From Paralteromonas sediminis (GTDB lineage: Bacteria; Pseudomonadota; Gammaproteobacteria; Enterobacterales; Alteromonadaceae): a stretch of 64,000 bases of DNA. Shown here piece by piece: positions 7,960-17,945 of this stretch. Location of the stretch: NCBI RefSeq assembly GCF_003820355.1, contig NZ_RPOK01000006.1, positions 218,552-282,551 of the forward strand, in the 5' to 3' direction. The position numbers and the translations under genes were made by a program. The notes under the pieces were generated by a model. It worked only from the letters and a program-made list of their open reading frames with translations, searched no databases and was not told where the DNA came from. The first letter of the stretch is position 1. The number at the start of each line of letters is the position of its first letter.

Positions 7960-9845
7960 TCAGGCGCATAACGCTCTGGCGAGACTGCCTCGACAAGAAC
8001 TTTACTGAGTGGCACAGGTTGCTGCGTTAACTTACTTGCCAGTATTTCTGACATCAAGGGAGCAGTGGTCAGTCCTCGCGAGCCCAAACCACTCAAAATG
8101 CTGACGTGACTGTCTATACCTTTTTCAACAAGTTTACCTACTATAGGCTGATGATCCGGCAATGACATTCGGACCGATGCGCGTCCTGTTTGGTCAAATT
8201 GTAGTGTGCTGGCCCATTGCGAAGCAGACAACGCTTTTTGATGAACCTCCCTGTTCATCTGCTCTTCCTCAATTCTGTATGTGGTGTCAGTATCTTGCCT
8301 GACATACGTTGACCCCAGTGCATGGCGCTGCTGATATACCGGTGTTAAATAACCCTTATGGCAAACCACAGTTTGCAATTTGTTCAGTGGTGACTGCGTA
8401 GGAAGGTATTCCACCTGACCTCTTGTACGCCTGAACGGCAACGACGTAATGGCGTCTGTTAAATGAGACTCCGCGCCCGTGCAGAGCACTAAATGATCGT
8501 AGGTGGCGCTTGAAACGTCAGTATTGATGATTACCCCGTGGGCAGTCGACGTGATACTGTTTACTCTTGTTTTGTCTACCAGCCTGAAACGTCCACTTGA
8601 TTCACAGGCCTGAACTAGTGCGTTAACCAGCTCGGGTGGGCAGATCCAACCGCCATGCGGAAAATATAGGGCTGGATAGTGTAAATCGATTCCCGTTATC
8701 TCCGCTGTACGATCAGCCTGTAAACCTCTTACTAACGAGTCTGGCCAAACGCTATTTGATAACAATTTTGTCTGGCGCTTTATAGTTTGGTCTGAGAAAG
8801 CAAGCTGTACTACACCACACCAGTCATGCGCAAAATGAAACCCGGCATCAAGTAGCTGCCTGTATCGTTGAATAGCAAAAAGGAAGCTGTGTGCCTGTAT
8901 CCTGGCTGCGTGACTGCCTTGTGCATGTAACTGTGGGTAAAAACCGCCTTGCGCATTGCCTGATGCTCCACTGGCCAATTGTTTGTCGCAAAATAAGGTA
9001 ACCTGAAGCCCTTTTTGGATTAATGCATAGGCCATGTTTGCACCCGCAAGTCCTCCGCCTATGACAGCGATGTGTTCAGGTATGCTGGTTCGCATCTTTG
9101 GTTCACTTTTAGACTCTGTTGTACTTAATTCGCCTCGCAGCATTTCTCTCTTACGGCCAAACCCCGGGGATTTATGCATAGTGAAACCCGCGTCAATTAA
9201 CCCTCTCCGCACAAATCCTGCCGCTGTGAATGTTGCTACTGTGGCTGAAGCTTTGGATAGTCGAGCCATATTGTCAAACAAGCTCTGACGCCACATCTGC
9301 GGGTTTTTGCTCGGTGCAAAACCGTCCAGAAACCAAGCGTCGACAAGGCCGTCATCCTTTATGTCCCATTGCGCCATCACATCATCGACGTCACCGAGCC
9401 ATAAATCTAAGGTAACCTGCGGAAAAACCAGTCTGTGAGCACCAGCTAAGTCAATCGGATACTGGTTTACGAGCATGTCTGCGTAGATGGCAAGAGACGG
9501 ATGCTTAGCCAGTGCATCTGATAAGTCTGTAACTGTTAAAGGAAATTTTTCACAGGACAATATAGTTAGTGTTTTCAGCGGAGCTTGGGGAAACTGCTGA
9601 CGGAACGTTAAAAAAGTTGCAATCGTTAGCAAACAGTTTAGGCCTGTGCCAAATCCAGTCTCTGCAATACAGAAGTGTGGTTGTTGCCATGTTTGCCAGC
9701 GTGACACCAGAGCATTGCCGTTTAGGAAAACATGCTCGGTTTCGGCCAGTCCATCGTCATTTGAGAAATATACATCATCAAAGGCGTCTGCTACAGGGGT
9801 ACCGCTTTCGTTAAAGCGAACTTTGGCGGGTTGAATTTTCATCAT
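7956..9845 (-). CDS. mnmC: Bifunctional tRNA mnm5s2U34 synthesis protein MnmC
   Basis: A 629-aa two-domain enzyme for the last steps of 5-methylaminomethyl-2-thiouridine at the tRNA wobble position. The N-terminal MnmD methyltransferase domain (about residues 1-245) has the S-adenosylmethionine loop AETGFGTG at 61-68. The C-terminal FAD-dependent oxidoreductase domain (about 258-629) starts with the dinucleotide fold IAVIGGGLAG and removes the carboxymethyl group. Length is close to the E. coli protein (about 668 aa). It is divergent from fabB, as in E. coli, and its 3' end touches FlgO copy 3. Confidence 0.95.
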   Translation of the reverse strand: MMKIQPAKVRFNESGTPVADAFDDVYFSNDDGLAETEHVFLNGNALVSRWQTWQQPHFCIAETGFGTGLNCLLTIATFLTFRQQFPQAPLKTLTILSCEKFPLTVTDLSDALAKHPSLAIYADMLVNQYPIDLAGAHRLVFPQVTLDLWLGDVDDVMAQWDIKDDGLVDAWFLDGFAPSKNPQMWRQSLFDNMARLSKASATVATFTAAGFVRRGLIDAGFTMHKSPGFGRKREMLRGELSTTESKSEPKMRTSIPEHIAVIGGGLAGANMAYALIQKGLQVTLFCDKQLASGASGNAQGGFYPQLHAQGSHAARIQAHSFLFAIQRYRQLLDAGFHFAHDWCGVVQLAFSDQTIKRQTKLLSNSVWPDSLVRGLQADRTAEITGIDLHYPALYFPHGGWICPPELVNALVQACESSGRFRLVDKTRVNSITSTAHGVIINTDVSSATYDHLVLCTGAESHLTDAITSLPFRRTRGQVEYLPTQSPLNKLQTVVCHKGYLTPVYQQRHALGSTYVRQDTDTTYRIEEEQMNREVHQKALSASQWASTLQFDQTGRASVRMSLPDHQPIVGKLVEKGIDSHVSILSGLGSRGLTTAPLMSEILASKLTQQPVPLSKVLVEAVSPERYAPD

Positions 9846-9899
9846 TTAGGAGGACCGACTACTTTAATCTGGGTTGCAATATTATGAGCATTGATTCAC

Positions 9900-9917
9900 A
9901 GTGTACACTTGTACGCT
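9900..9917. promoter_or_regulatory. FabR-type operator upstream of fabB
   Basis: The 18-bp inverted repeat AGTGTACA-N2-TGTACGCT lies in the mnmC-fabB intergenic region, 60 bp before the fabB start. From memory, E. coli FabR sites at fabA and fabB have the form AGCGTACA-N2-TGTACGCT, so only one base departs from symmetry here. FabR represses unsaturated fatty acid synthesis. The match is seen in sequence; regulation is inferred, and the fabR gene is not in this window. Confidence 0.65.
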
Positions 9918-9976
9918 GAAATGAGAATAAACCTCGTAATGCTACGATTTCACAACAAATTTGCAAAGGGTAACAT

Positions 9977-11191
9977 ATGAAACGAGTAGTCATCACTGGC
10001 ATGGGTATTGTGTCGAGTATTGGCATCAACAAACAGGACGTACTGGCCTCTTTAAAAGCAGGCAAGTCGGGGATCACTTTTTCAGAATCATTTGCTGAAA
10101 TGGGCTTGCGCAGTCAAGTATGGGGTGATGTCGACATCGATATGTCCGAGCATGTTGACAGAAAGCAGCTGCGCTTTATGGGTGACGCCGCGGCTTACGC
10201 ATATGTTGCAATGAAACAGGCTGTTGAAGACTCAGGTTTAACGGAAGCACAAATCTCTAACCCCCGCACTGGCATAGTGGCAGGGTCGGGCGGTGCTTCA
10301 TCTGAGCATCAGGTCGCGTCTGCAGATATTCTAAGAGAAAAAGGGGTGAGACGCGTTGGGCCTTATATGGTGACACGTTGCATGGCTTCAACGGTTTCTG
10401 CCTGTTTAGCGACACCGTTCAAAATCAAAGGCGTTAACTATTCGATTGCATCAGCATGTGCTACCAGTGCGCACTGTATTGGTCACGCAATGGAGCTGAT
10501 TCAATTAGGGAAGCAGGATGTAGTATTTGCTGGTGGTGGTGAAGAGCTTCATTGGACCCTGTCTGCACAGTTTGATGCTATGGGGGCATTGTCGTCTAAG
10601 TACAATGACGATCCGACAGCGGCGTCGAGAACCTATGATGCAGACAGAGATGGTTTTGTAAGCAGTGGTGGCGGCGGTATGGTCGTGGTCGAGTCACTAG
10701 AGCATGCGTTGGCCCGCGGTGCCCATATATACGCAGAAGTCGTGGGGTACGGCGCAACGTCGGACGGTGTTGATATGGTTGCGCCCTCAGGTGAAGGTGC
10801 TGTGCGTTGTATGCAAATGGCACTGGAGAACGTTGAAGGGGATATCGACTATTTAAATACACACGGTACATCCACACCAGTGGGTGATGTAAAAGAATTG
10901 GAAGCGATCCGAACTGTGTTTGGTGATAAACGGGTTCCGATAAGCGCCACTAAGTCTCTAACTGGACATGCTTTGGGAGCAGCGGGTGTCAATGAAGCAA
11001 TTTATTCTTTACTCATGCTGGAAAATAGCTTTATATCGCCGTCAATAAATATTTCAAACTTGGATGAAAAAGCAGAAGGTTTGGATATAGTCACTGAGAC
11101 CAGAGATGCAGAGTTAAATACTGTAATGTCTAATAGTTTTGGTTTTGGTGGAACCAACGCAACCTTGGTCATGCAAAAATATAAAGGCTAA
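9977..11191 (+). CDS. fabB: 3-oxoacyl-[acyl-carrier-protein] synthase I
   Basis: A 404-aa elongating ketosynthase that condenses malonyl-ACP with acyl-ACP and is needed for unsaturated fatty acid synthesis. The Cys-His-His triad is visible: Cys161 in SACATSAHC, His296 in [11 protein letters not shown] and His331 in [11 protein letters not shown]. The start ATG follows AAAGGGT with good spacing. Its TAA overlaps the ATG of pdxB by one base, so the two are co-transcribed. A FabR-type operator lies upstream. Confidence 0.96.
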   Translation: MKRVVITGMGIVSSIGINKQDVLASLKAGKSGITFSESFAEMGLRSQVWGDVDIDMSEHVDRKQLRFMGDAAAYAYVAMKQAVEDSGLTEAQISNPRTGIVAGSGGASSEHQVASADILREKGVRRVGPYMVTRCMASTVSACLATPFKIKGVNYSIASACATSAHCIGHAMELIQLGKQDVVFAGGGEELHWTLSAQFDAMGALSSKYNDDPTAASRTYDADRDGFVSSGGGGMVVVESLEHALARGAHIYAEVVGYGATSDGVDMVAPSGEGAVRCMQMALENVEGDIDYLNTHGTSTPVGDVKELEAIRTVFGDKRVPISATKSLTGHALGAAGVNEAIYSLLMLENSFISPSINISNLDEKAEGLDIVTETRDAELNTVMSNSFGFGGTNATLVMQKYKG

Positions 11192-12324
11192 TGCGAATAC
11201 TTTATGAAGACACTATGCCCCACGCAGGGGCATATTTCTCTGCGTTGGGGAACGCCAGTGCCTACAAATGGCAAACGCTTTCCCCAAACGACTTAGTCAA
11301 TGTAGACATTCTGGCTGTTCGCTCAACCACAAAAGTCGACCGTCATCTCATTGCTAAGGCTAATCAGTTAAAATATGTGGCTACCGCAACAGCGGGGACA
11401 AACCACATGGATACCCATGCGCTCACTGAAGCTGGCATTCATTGGTCATCAGCTGCGGGTTGTAATGCCGTAGCCGTGGCGCAGTATGTAGTCAGTGCCC
11501 TGTGTTATGCGCATCTATCTCATTCCCTTAACCTCGACAATATAACCGTTGGCATTGTTGGTGCTGGTCATGTTGGTACAGCAGTCAGTAGCATGCTTGA
11601 TGCATTAGGAGTTTGCTATGTGCTTTGTGATCCGCCAATCGCATCAGCCGACAGCCGAACCTTTGTCTCTTTGCAAGAAGCGCTAAAATGTGACGTCATT
11701 ACGTTACATGTGCCCTACACGAAAGAAGGCCTATATCCTACAGAGAACCTGTTGAGCAGGGAACTGCTGGCAAAGCTGGAACCTCGCCAATGGCTGATTA
11801 ATGCGTGTCGTGGCGAGGTGATAGATGAGGACGCGATCATTGCTCTTAAAAAAGCGGGTGGTGGTCCCAATTTGGTATTAGACGTTTTTGCGAATGAACC
11901 TCACATTAATCAGGTACTATTGCCCTATGTTCAAATCGCAACACCTCACATAGCTGGCCATACACTTGAAGGCAAGGTAAGAGGTACGCAGATGGTTTAT
12001 GACTGGCTGCGAAATACTGTGCCGTCGTTTAATGGCGCAGCAAGTAAAAATATGGATAACATGTTGCCAAAGGTTGATCCTATTACTGCCAAAGATTTAG
12101 CAATGCCATTTCAGCTGATGCCATTTTTATTGCGAATATATGATATACATTTTGATCATAGGCAATTTGTAAATAACATGGCACAATCCAACGCATTCTC
12201 GCAAATGCGAAAGGCTTACAGAGTCAGGCGAGAATATTCTGCGTATAGACTGGCCTTTGCCAGTGAGTTGTCTGACGACAACCGACGCGTATTGACAGCC
12301 TTGGGCTTCAATCTAAACGCTTAA
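11191..12324 (+). CDS. pdxB: 4-phosphoerythronate dehydrogenase
   Basis: A 377-aa D-2-hydroxyacid dehydrogenase that oxidises 4-phospho-D-erythronate in pyridoxal 5'-phosphate synthesis. It has the NAD-binding fold VGIVGAGHVGTAVS at about residues 117-130, the catalytic substrate-binding block TATAGTNHMD, and the PdxB-type C-terminal dimerisation extension after about residue 280 that other family members lack. Its start overlaps the fabB stop. pdxB followed by asd and truA is a conserved gammaproteobacterial order. Confidence 0.95.
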   Translation: MRILYEDTMPHAGAYFSALGNASAYKWQTLSPNDLVNVDILAVRSTTKVDRHLIAKANQLKYVATATAGTNHMDTHALTEAGIHWSSAAGCNAVAVAQYVVSALCYAHLSHSLNLDNITVGIVGAGHVGTAVSSMLDALGVCYVLCDPPIASADSRTFVSLQEALKCDVITLHVPYTKEGLYPTENLLSRELLAKLEPRQWLINACRGEVIDEDAIIALKKAGGGPNLVLDVFANEPHINQVLLPYVQIATPHIAGHTLEGKVRGTQMVYDWLRNTVPSFNGAASKNMDNMLPKVDPITAKDLAMPFQLMPFLLRIYDIHFDHRQFVNNMAQSNAFSQMRKAYRVRREYSAYRLAFASELSDDNRRVLTALGFNLNA

Positions 12325-12363
12325 TAAATCAATAAAATTTTTATAATAGGAGCATAAAACACC

Positions 12364-13380
12364 ATGTCTCAATCCTTTGATGTTGCCGTTTTGGGGGCAA
12401 CAGGTCTGGTAGGACAGACCATGATAGAGTTACTTGAAGCGCGTGACTTTCCAATTAATACGCTTTATCCACTGGCGAGTAAACGCTCGGCAGGTGGCAC
12501 GGTAACCTATAAAGGAAAAGACATCACGGTGTTAGATGCAGACGAGTTTGACTGGTCAAAAGCGCACTTTGGTTTCTTTTCTGCTGGTGGCAGTGTGTCG
12601 GCAAAATTTGCCCCAATTGCCGGTGATGCGGGCTGCATTGTTATCGACAATACTTCACATTTTCGCTACGACAATGACATCCCTCTGGTCGTTCCAGAGG
12701 TCAATGCCCATGCATTGGCTGATTTCCGTAATCGCAATATTATCGCCAACCCCAATTGTTCAACCATTCAAATGTTAGTGGCACTTAAGCCTATTCAGGA
12801 TGCTGTTGGTATTTCGAGAATAAATGTAAGCACTTATCAGTCTGTTTCTGGTGCGGGTAAGGACGCTATGGAAGAGCTGGCCAAACAAACCGCTGACCTA
12901 CTTAATGCACGCGAAGTGAAATCAGAGGCCTTTAGTCGTCAGATTGCATTCAATGCGATTCCACAAATCGATGTTTTTATGGACAACGATTACACTAAAG
13001 AAGAGATGAAAATGTCATGGGAAACCCAAAAAATAATGGGCGATGACAGTATACTGGTCAATGCAACCGCAGTGCGTTTGCCCGTGTTTTACGGTCATGG
13101 TGAAGCTATTCATCTCGAAACGCATCAACCTATAAGTGCTGAAGAAGTGAAAGATTTGCTGGCTAACGCACCGGGTGTGACCGTGTATCGTGATCGTGAG
13201 GACTTTCCCACGCAGGTTAGCAGCGCTAGCGGCAATGACAGTGTTCATGTAGGGCGCATACGCAACGATATTACTCATCCCAATGGTATCAACCTGTGGG
13301 TAGTGTCAGACAACATCCGCAAAGGCGCAGCAACCAACAGTATTCAAATTGCTGAAACGCTTATCCGAGACTACCTGTAA
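12364..13380 (+). CDS. asd: Aspartate-semialdehyde dehydrogenase
   Basis: A 338-aa enzyme that reduces aspartyl-4-phosphate to aspartate semialdehyde for lysine, threonine, methionine and diaminopimelate synthesis. It shows the NADP-binding start VAVLGATGLVGQ, the catalytic Cys132 in NPNCSTIQM, and a conserved GHGEAIH block. A TAGGAGC ribosome site precedes the ATG. The same locus in E. coli holds usg, an Asd-like pseudo-paralogue, but here the catalytic Cys is present, so an active enzyme is likely. Confidence 0.92.
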   Translation: MSQSFDVAVLGATGLVGQTMIELLEARDFPINTLYPLASKRSAGGTVTYKGKDITVLDADEFDWSKAHFGFFSAGGSVSAKFAPIAGDAGCIVIDNTSHFRYDNDIPLVVPEVNAHALADFRNRNIIANPNCSTIQMLVALKPIQDAVGISRINVSTYQSVSGAGKDAMEELAKQTADLLNAREVKSEAFSRQIAFNAIPQIDVFMDNDYTKEEMKMSWETQKIMGDDSILVNATAVRLPVFYGHGEAIHLETHQPISAEEVKDLLANAPGVTVYRDREDFPTQVSSASGNDSVHVGRIRNDITHPNGINLWVVSDNIRKGAATNSIQIAETLIRDYL

Positions 13381-13393
13381 AAAGAACTAATGT

Positions 13394-13430
13394 AAGCCAC
13401 CTGCAGCTATCTTTTGCCGCGGGTGGCTTT
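13394..13430 (+). terminator. Hairpin terminator candidate after asd
   Basis: The stem AAGCCACC/GGTGGCTT (8 bp) encloses a 20-base loop, 13 bp after the asd stop. The following sequence is only moderately T-rich (TGTGGTTT), so the terminator may be weak. It separates the fabB-pdxB-asd transcript from fimV. Confidence 0.5.
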
Positions 13431-13649
13431 GTGGTTTATATTCAATACTAATGTTTGCCAAGTTGACAAAAATGTAAAACACTTTTATGTCGGCGCGAAT
13501 CTTGCTAGTTTTCAAACTGAGAGATTGTTCGCTTGTTTGGCGTCATAATTTTGTCGTTATTTTCAACCAGCAAACAGACAATAAATATAAAAAGGTTCAT
13601 CCGGTTTACAGGGTAGGTGATCGGTTTTGGGGGACAGTGTAGAAGCGCT

Positions 13650-16600
13650 ATGAGATACACCCGGTTAGTGATAATTGCCGCTCTTATGAGTGTAGGCATA
13701 GGATTTCCTGGCATAACGCCTTCAGGAAATGGTGCTTTTGCGCAGGAAAGTGTACCGATCAAGGGGCCAAAAAGTGCTACTGACCAGTTTTCTGGTGCAG
13801 TATACGGGCCGATAACCTCCAGTGACACCCTCTGGCGTATCGCTGAGCGGTACAGACAAAACAATACATTGTCTATTTATCAGGTAATGGTCGCTATTTA
13901 TGAACTTAACCCTGATGCTTTTGAAAAACAAAATTTAAACTTAATGGTCGATGGCGCTATGTTGCAGCTGCCATCGGAGCGATTTATTGCCCGAATCGAT
14001 GCTGAAAAAGCAAAAAAGCGGGCTGAGCAGGACGACAACAATTGGGAGCGTGCGCAACAGCAGCCTGGCGATCCCAAAGAAAACCTCAAACCGCCCTCAC
14101 CACTTGTCAATCAGGAAGATTTGGCAATCACTAAGACGGCGCTAGAAGACAAGCTGAATACATTGGATGCTTCACAAGCTGCACAATTCGAGTTGTTACG
14201 AGAGCAGTTTGCGTTGTCTATTGATAGCGTCGAAACACTCCTTCAAGACAACCAAAAGTTGTATGAACGAATAGACAAGGTAAACACTGATTTAGACGCA
14301 CTGCGCTCAAAAGTAGAGAGTGATGTGCAAACGCAGATGCAGGAACAATCGGGTCAAATCAACGAAATTCTCTCCTTGATGCGTCAGGAGCAACAGCAAC
14401 GAGAAGAAAAAGAAGCTGCGTCAATTATGACCCTGCTTTCTTCGCCTACTGCACTCATAGCAATATCAGCGCTACTGACAGTGTCATTAATTGGTGGAAT
14501 AGGCGCTTGGTTGTTAAAACGCAATCCGAGCAAAGCTCAAGATACTGACACAACAACAGTAACTGAATCAGCTGAAAAAGCGATGGACTTGTCAACAGCC
14601 GATGATCTGGCAGACACCTCCTTAGGGGGGGATGACGATTTGAGCGATGATGATTTGTTCAATGATGACGATTTACTGGACGATGTGTTGTCCAGTGAAT
14701 TGGAAGAATCATTGGATGATGAACTTGAAAGTTTTGCTGATTTAAGTGATGAAATGTTAGTGCCGGACCAGTCTGAATCTGGTGACAGTTCGGAAGATTC
14801 ATTATTTGAAGAGGGTGAATCTGAACTTGATCAGGATGATTTAGATAGTTTGTTTGAAGAAGATACCCTGGCTGAGGACCTCGAGAGCGGTGATGGTATC
14901 GACATTTCAATGCAAGACGAAGAGCTCCTCGATAACCTTTCTCAAGAGTCCGACTCTGAACTCTTGGATGAGATGCTTGAAGATGACGAAATTGATGACA
15001 TCGCCAATGTTGCTCAGGATGGTGAAACGACCGAAAACCTGCTTGATGAAGGCGGTACAGAGGGTGCTGACGAAACGGTAACCGTAGATGCCATTGAACC
15101 GGCAGAAGATGCACCTGAGATAGATATTGACGATCTACTTGAGGAAAACGCTGAGACGCCAAATATCGCCGAGAAGCTGGGCGTTGATGAAAATAACCTT
15201 GATGAAGAAATGCTGTCTAAAATCGATGATGAGATACAGCAACAAGGACAAGAACTCGACCAGCTCACCGATAATATTATTGGTGAGATAGAACAGCTGG
15301 AAATGATGGGCGGTATGCTCGATGAGCTGGATGATAGTGATGAAGAGGCCATAGAAGTTCCCGAAGATGGAAGCCATGGGCCTCAAGATTTAGATGCACT
15401 GGCAGAGGATCTGGAAGATATTCAGGTTGATGATATGGCCAATGCCGAAGATTTTGCCGATCCATTGTCTGATGAACTACTCGCCGAGTTGCAAAATGAT
15501 GATGCGGATGATTTAACTGAAGAATTACTGCAAGAGCTTGAGCCTGAACCCGATGATGTGGCTGAGGCACCCAAAGATGAAAGTGACGCGCTGGCCGATG
15601 AGCTACTTGAAGAACTCGAACAATCGCCAGATCCTCTTGATGATTTAAGTGATGAGCTTTTGGCAGAATTGGATGATGCTGGAGATTCTGAACCGCAAGC
15701 TGAAGAAGACAGCGACACCCCAGATGATGCCTTGTCTGATGACGTGCTGGATGAGCTTGAAAGCACGCCACAAGCTGAAGAAGATAGTGAAACCCTAGAT
15801 GAAGCCTTGTCTGATGACGTGCTGGATGAGCTTGAAAGCACGCCACAAGCTGAAGAAGATAGTGAAACCCTAGATGAAGCCTTGTCTGATGACGTGTTGG
15901 ATGAGCTGGAAAGCACGCCACAAGCTAAAGAAGACAACGACACCCTAGATGATGCCCTGTCTGACGACGTGCTGGATGAGCTGGAAGGCACGCCACAAGC
16001 TGAAGAAGACAGCGACACCCTAGATGATGCCCTGTCTGACGACGTGCTGGATGAACTGGAAAGCACACCGCAAGCTGAAGAAGACAACGACACACTAGAT
16101 GATGCCTTGTCTGACGACGTGCTGGATGAGCTGGAAAGCACGCCACAAGCTGAAGAAGACAGCGACACCCTAGATGATGCCTTGTCTGACGACGTGCTGG
16201 ATGAGCTGGAGAGCACACCACAAGCTGAAGAAGACAACGACACCCTAGATGATGCCTTGTCTGACGACGTGCTGGATGAGCTGGAAAGCACGCCACAAGC
16301 TGAAGATGACAGTGAAACCTTAGACGAACAAGATGCTGCATCACAGAATGATCATGAGATTGATGATTCAATTTTAGAGAATGTGGACGACTTCAGCCTT
16401 GAGCAAGAACAGGATGGGGTGTTACCGGAAGAGGAAAAACCCGCAAAAAAAGAGGTCAAGGAAGCAGCTGAAGATATCTCTGACGTGCCTGGTATTGATG
16501 ACTGGTTATCAGAGAACTCAGATTCTACTGACACGGCGATTCTCGATGAGCTTGAAAATACTGATTTTGACGAGCTACTGAATTCAATCGACGAACCGAC

Positions 16601-17021
16601 GCCAGAGATTGAAGAAGCACAAGAAAAGCCTAAACTGGATAACCCTGATCTGGACTTAGATGCGTTGCTCAATGACTTTGATGATATTGGTGCAGACTTG
16701 AGTGGCGACGCAATATCAGAAGACTTTGTTAGTGTAGAGTCGTTGATTGATGAAGCCGATCAGGACGATTCACCTTTACCTCAAGATGATTTTGATTTGG
16801 ATGTGAGTCTGGATGAATTCACTGGGGCTCTGGCTGACAACGATATGATTGATGTAGATTTAGACGCCAGTCAGGCTGCAAATTTAGATCTAGCGAGGGC
16901 CTATATAGACATGGATGATTTCAGTGCAGCTAGAGGCTTGCTCAACGAAGTACTGGAGCATGGGAATGAGGGGCAAATTGAAGAAGCCAAGGCACTTTTA
17001 CAAGAATTAGGTGATGCCTAA
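13650..17021 (+). CDS. fimV: FimV/HubP-like polar landmark protein with acidic tandem repeats
   Basis: A 1123-aa inner-membrane protein. In order: a signal peptide ending near AFAQ, a periplasmic LysM-type FimV N-terminal domain (about residues 50-111, with YGPITSSDTLWRIAERYRQ), a coiled-coil region (about 165-255), one transmembrane segment (about 265-288), a very long Asp/Glu-rich cytoplasmic region, and a C-terminal TPR-type FimV motif in the last 45 residues (NLDLARAYIDMDDFSAA). Family members (Pseudomonas FimV, Vibrio HubP) organise the cell pole and recruit partners for pili, flagella and chromosome origin. The acidic region has eight near-identical 25-residue repeats. The start is placed at ATG 13650, where the signal peptide begins. 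It lies ahead of truA as in related genomes. Confidence 0.92.
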   Translation: MRYTRLVIIAALMSVGIGFPGITPSGNGAFAQESVPIKGPKSATDQFSGAVYGPITSSDTLWRIAERYRQNNTLSIYQVMVAIYELNPDAFEKQNLNLMVDGAMLQLPSERFIARIDAEKAKKRAEQDDNNWERAQQQPGDPKENLKPPSPLVNQEDLAITKTALEDKLNTLDASQAAQFELLREQFALSIDSVETLLQDNQKLYERIDKVNTDLDALRSKVESDVQTQMQEQSGQINEILSLMRQEQQQREEKEAASIMTLLSSPTALIAISALLTVSLIGGIGAWLLKRNPSKAQDTDTTTVTESAEKAMDLSTADDLADTSLGGDDDLSDDDLFNDDDLLDDVLSSELEESLDDELESFADLSDEMLVPDQSESGDSSEDSLFEEGESELDQDDLDSLFEEDTLAEDLESGDGIDISMQDEELLDNLSQESDSELLDEMLEDDEIDDIANVAQDGETTENLLDEGGTEGADETVTVDAIEPAEDAPEIDIDDLLEENAETPNIAEKLGVDENNLDEEMLSKIDDEIQQQGQELDQLTDNIIGEIEQLEMMGGMLDELDDSDEEAIEVPEDGSHGPQDLDALAEDLEDIQVDDMANAEDFADPLSDELLAELQNDDADDLTEELLQELEPEPDDVAEAPKDESDALADELLEELEQSPDPLDDLSDELLAELDDAGDSEPQAEEDSDTPDDALSDDVLDELESTPQAEEDSETLDEALSDDVLDELESTPQAEEDSETLDEALSDDVLDELESTPQAKEDNDTLDDALSDDVLDELEGTPQAEEDSDTLDDALSDDVLDELESTPQAEEDNDTLDDALSDDVLDELESTPQAEEDSDTLDDALSDDVLDELESTPQAEEDNDTLDDALSDDVLDELESTPQAEDDSETLDEQDAASQNDHEIDDSILENVDDFSLEQEQDGVLPEEEKPAKKEVKEAAEDISDVPGIDDWLSENSDSTDTAILDELENTDFDELLNSIDEPTPEIEEAQEKPKLDNPDLDLDALLNDFDDIGADLSGDAISEDFVSVESLIDEADQDDSPLPQDDFDLDVSLDEFTGALADNDMIDVDLDASQAANLDLARAYIDMDDFSAARGLLNEVLEHGNEGQIEEAKALLQELGDA
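15693..16325 (+). repeat. 75-bp tandem repeat array inside fimV
   Basis: Eight consecutive 75-bp units encode the 25-residue unit TLDDALSDDVLDELESTPQA plus EEDSD or EEDND, with a ninth partial unit at the end. Units differ mainly at S/N and D/E exchanges and single third-position changes, so they are nearly identical at the DNA level too. The array is in frame, which lets copy number change without breaking the gene. Confidence 0.93.
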
Positions 17022-17071
17022 ACCGTTTCGGGCTACACTAGCGCGCATTTTGTAGAAGGGCAGTGGTGAAC

Positions 17072-17860
17072 ATGCGAATAGCATTAGGCATTGAATACGA
17101 CGGCGCGGCGTTTTACGGCTGGCAACGTCAACAAAATGTACCGAGTGTGCAAGCCCACTTGGAAGATGCGTTGTCTGTTGTCGCAAATCAACCGATTACC
17201 GTGCATTGTGCAGGGCGCACTGATGCTGGCGTGCATGCAACTGGACAGGTTGTTCACTTTGACTGCTCAGTACAACGCCCAGATAAAGCCTGGACGCTGG
17301 GCGTTAATGCTAACTTACCCGATGCAATTTCGGTTTGCTGGGTAAAAACAGTTGCTCAAGACTTTCATGCACGTTTCTCTGCGACGGCAAGACGCTATCG
17401 CTACATTATATACAATCACCGTTCACGTCCGGCTATTTTGTGTTCGGGCCTGACTCATGTGCACAAACCTTTAAACGAAGAAAAAATGCACCGTGCCGCA
17501 CAGGCGCTGTTAGGCGAGCAGGATTTCAGCTCCTTCCGGGCTGCACTTTGCCAATCAAATTCTCCATGGCGAAATGTCACCAACCTATCTGTACATCGAC
17601 AAGATCGGTTTGTCATTATCGATATTAACGCGAATGCATTTGTTCACCATATGGTCAGGAATATTGCGGGATCGTTAATTGCTGTTGGTTGTGGAGAACA
17701 GGAAGAGCAATGGGTAGCGTGGTTGTTAGCACAAAAGGATCGAACACTCGCAGCGGCAACCGCTAAACCACACGGCCTTTATTTGGTTGATGTAACCTAT
17801 CCAGAAGAGTTTGAATTACCAACCCGGCCTGTCGGGCCAATATTTTTAACTGATGATTAG
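17072..17860 (+). CDS. truA: tRNA pseudouridine(38-40) synthase
   Basis: A 262-aa enzyme that makes pseudouridine at positions 38, 39 and 40 of the tRNA anticodon arm. The catalytic Asp is in [14 protein letters not shown] (Asp51 counting from ATG 17072). The start region is [15 protein letters not shown] as in other TruA proteins. GTG codons at 17063 and 17066 are in frame; AGAAGGG spacing would suit GTG 17066, so the start is uncertain by two codons. It follows fimV by about 50 bp. Confidence 0.95.
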   Translation: MRIALGIEYDGAAFYGWQRQQNVPSVQAHLEDALSVVANQPITVHCAGRTDAGVHATGQVVHFDCSVQRPDKAWTLGVNANLPDAISVCWVKTVAQDFHARFSATARRYRYIIYNHRSRPAILCSGLTHVHKPLNEEKMHRAAQALLGEQDFSSFRAALCQSNSPWRNVTNLSVHRQDRFVIIDINANAFVHHMVRNIAGSLIAVGCGEQEEQWVAWLLAQKDRTLAAATAKPHGLYLVDVTYPEEFELPTRPVGPIFLTDD

Positions 17861-17945
17861 ACCAGTTTTGCTTTTTATGGGCGCGTTAAATGTGGTGTAA
17901 TACGCGGCTATCGCCCGCTTGGTATGAGTAGAGAGGAACATAATA

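Noticed and set aside
15422..16291. A long minus-strand open frame opposite the FimV repeat region, Ser-rich and repetitive.
   Set aside because: It is the mirror of the acidic repeat codons (GAA/GAT/CTG read backwards), has no ribosome site and no family similarity. The plus-strand frame is clearly FimV.
15693..16325. Regular repeats considered as a CRISPR array.
   Set aside because: The units are contiguous, coding and in frame, without unique spacers.
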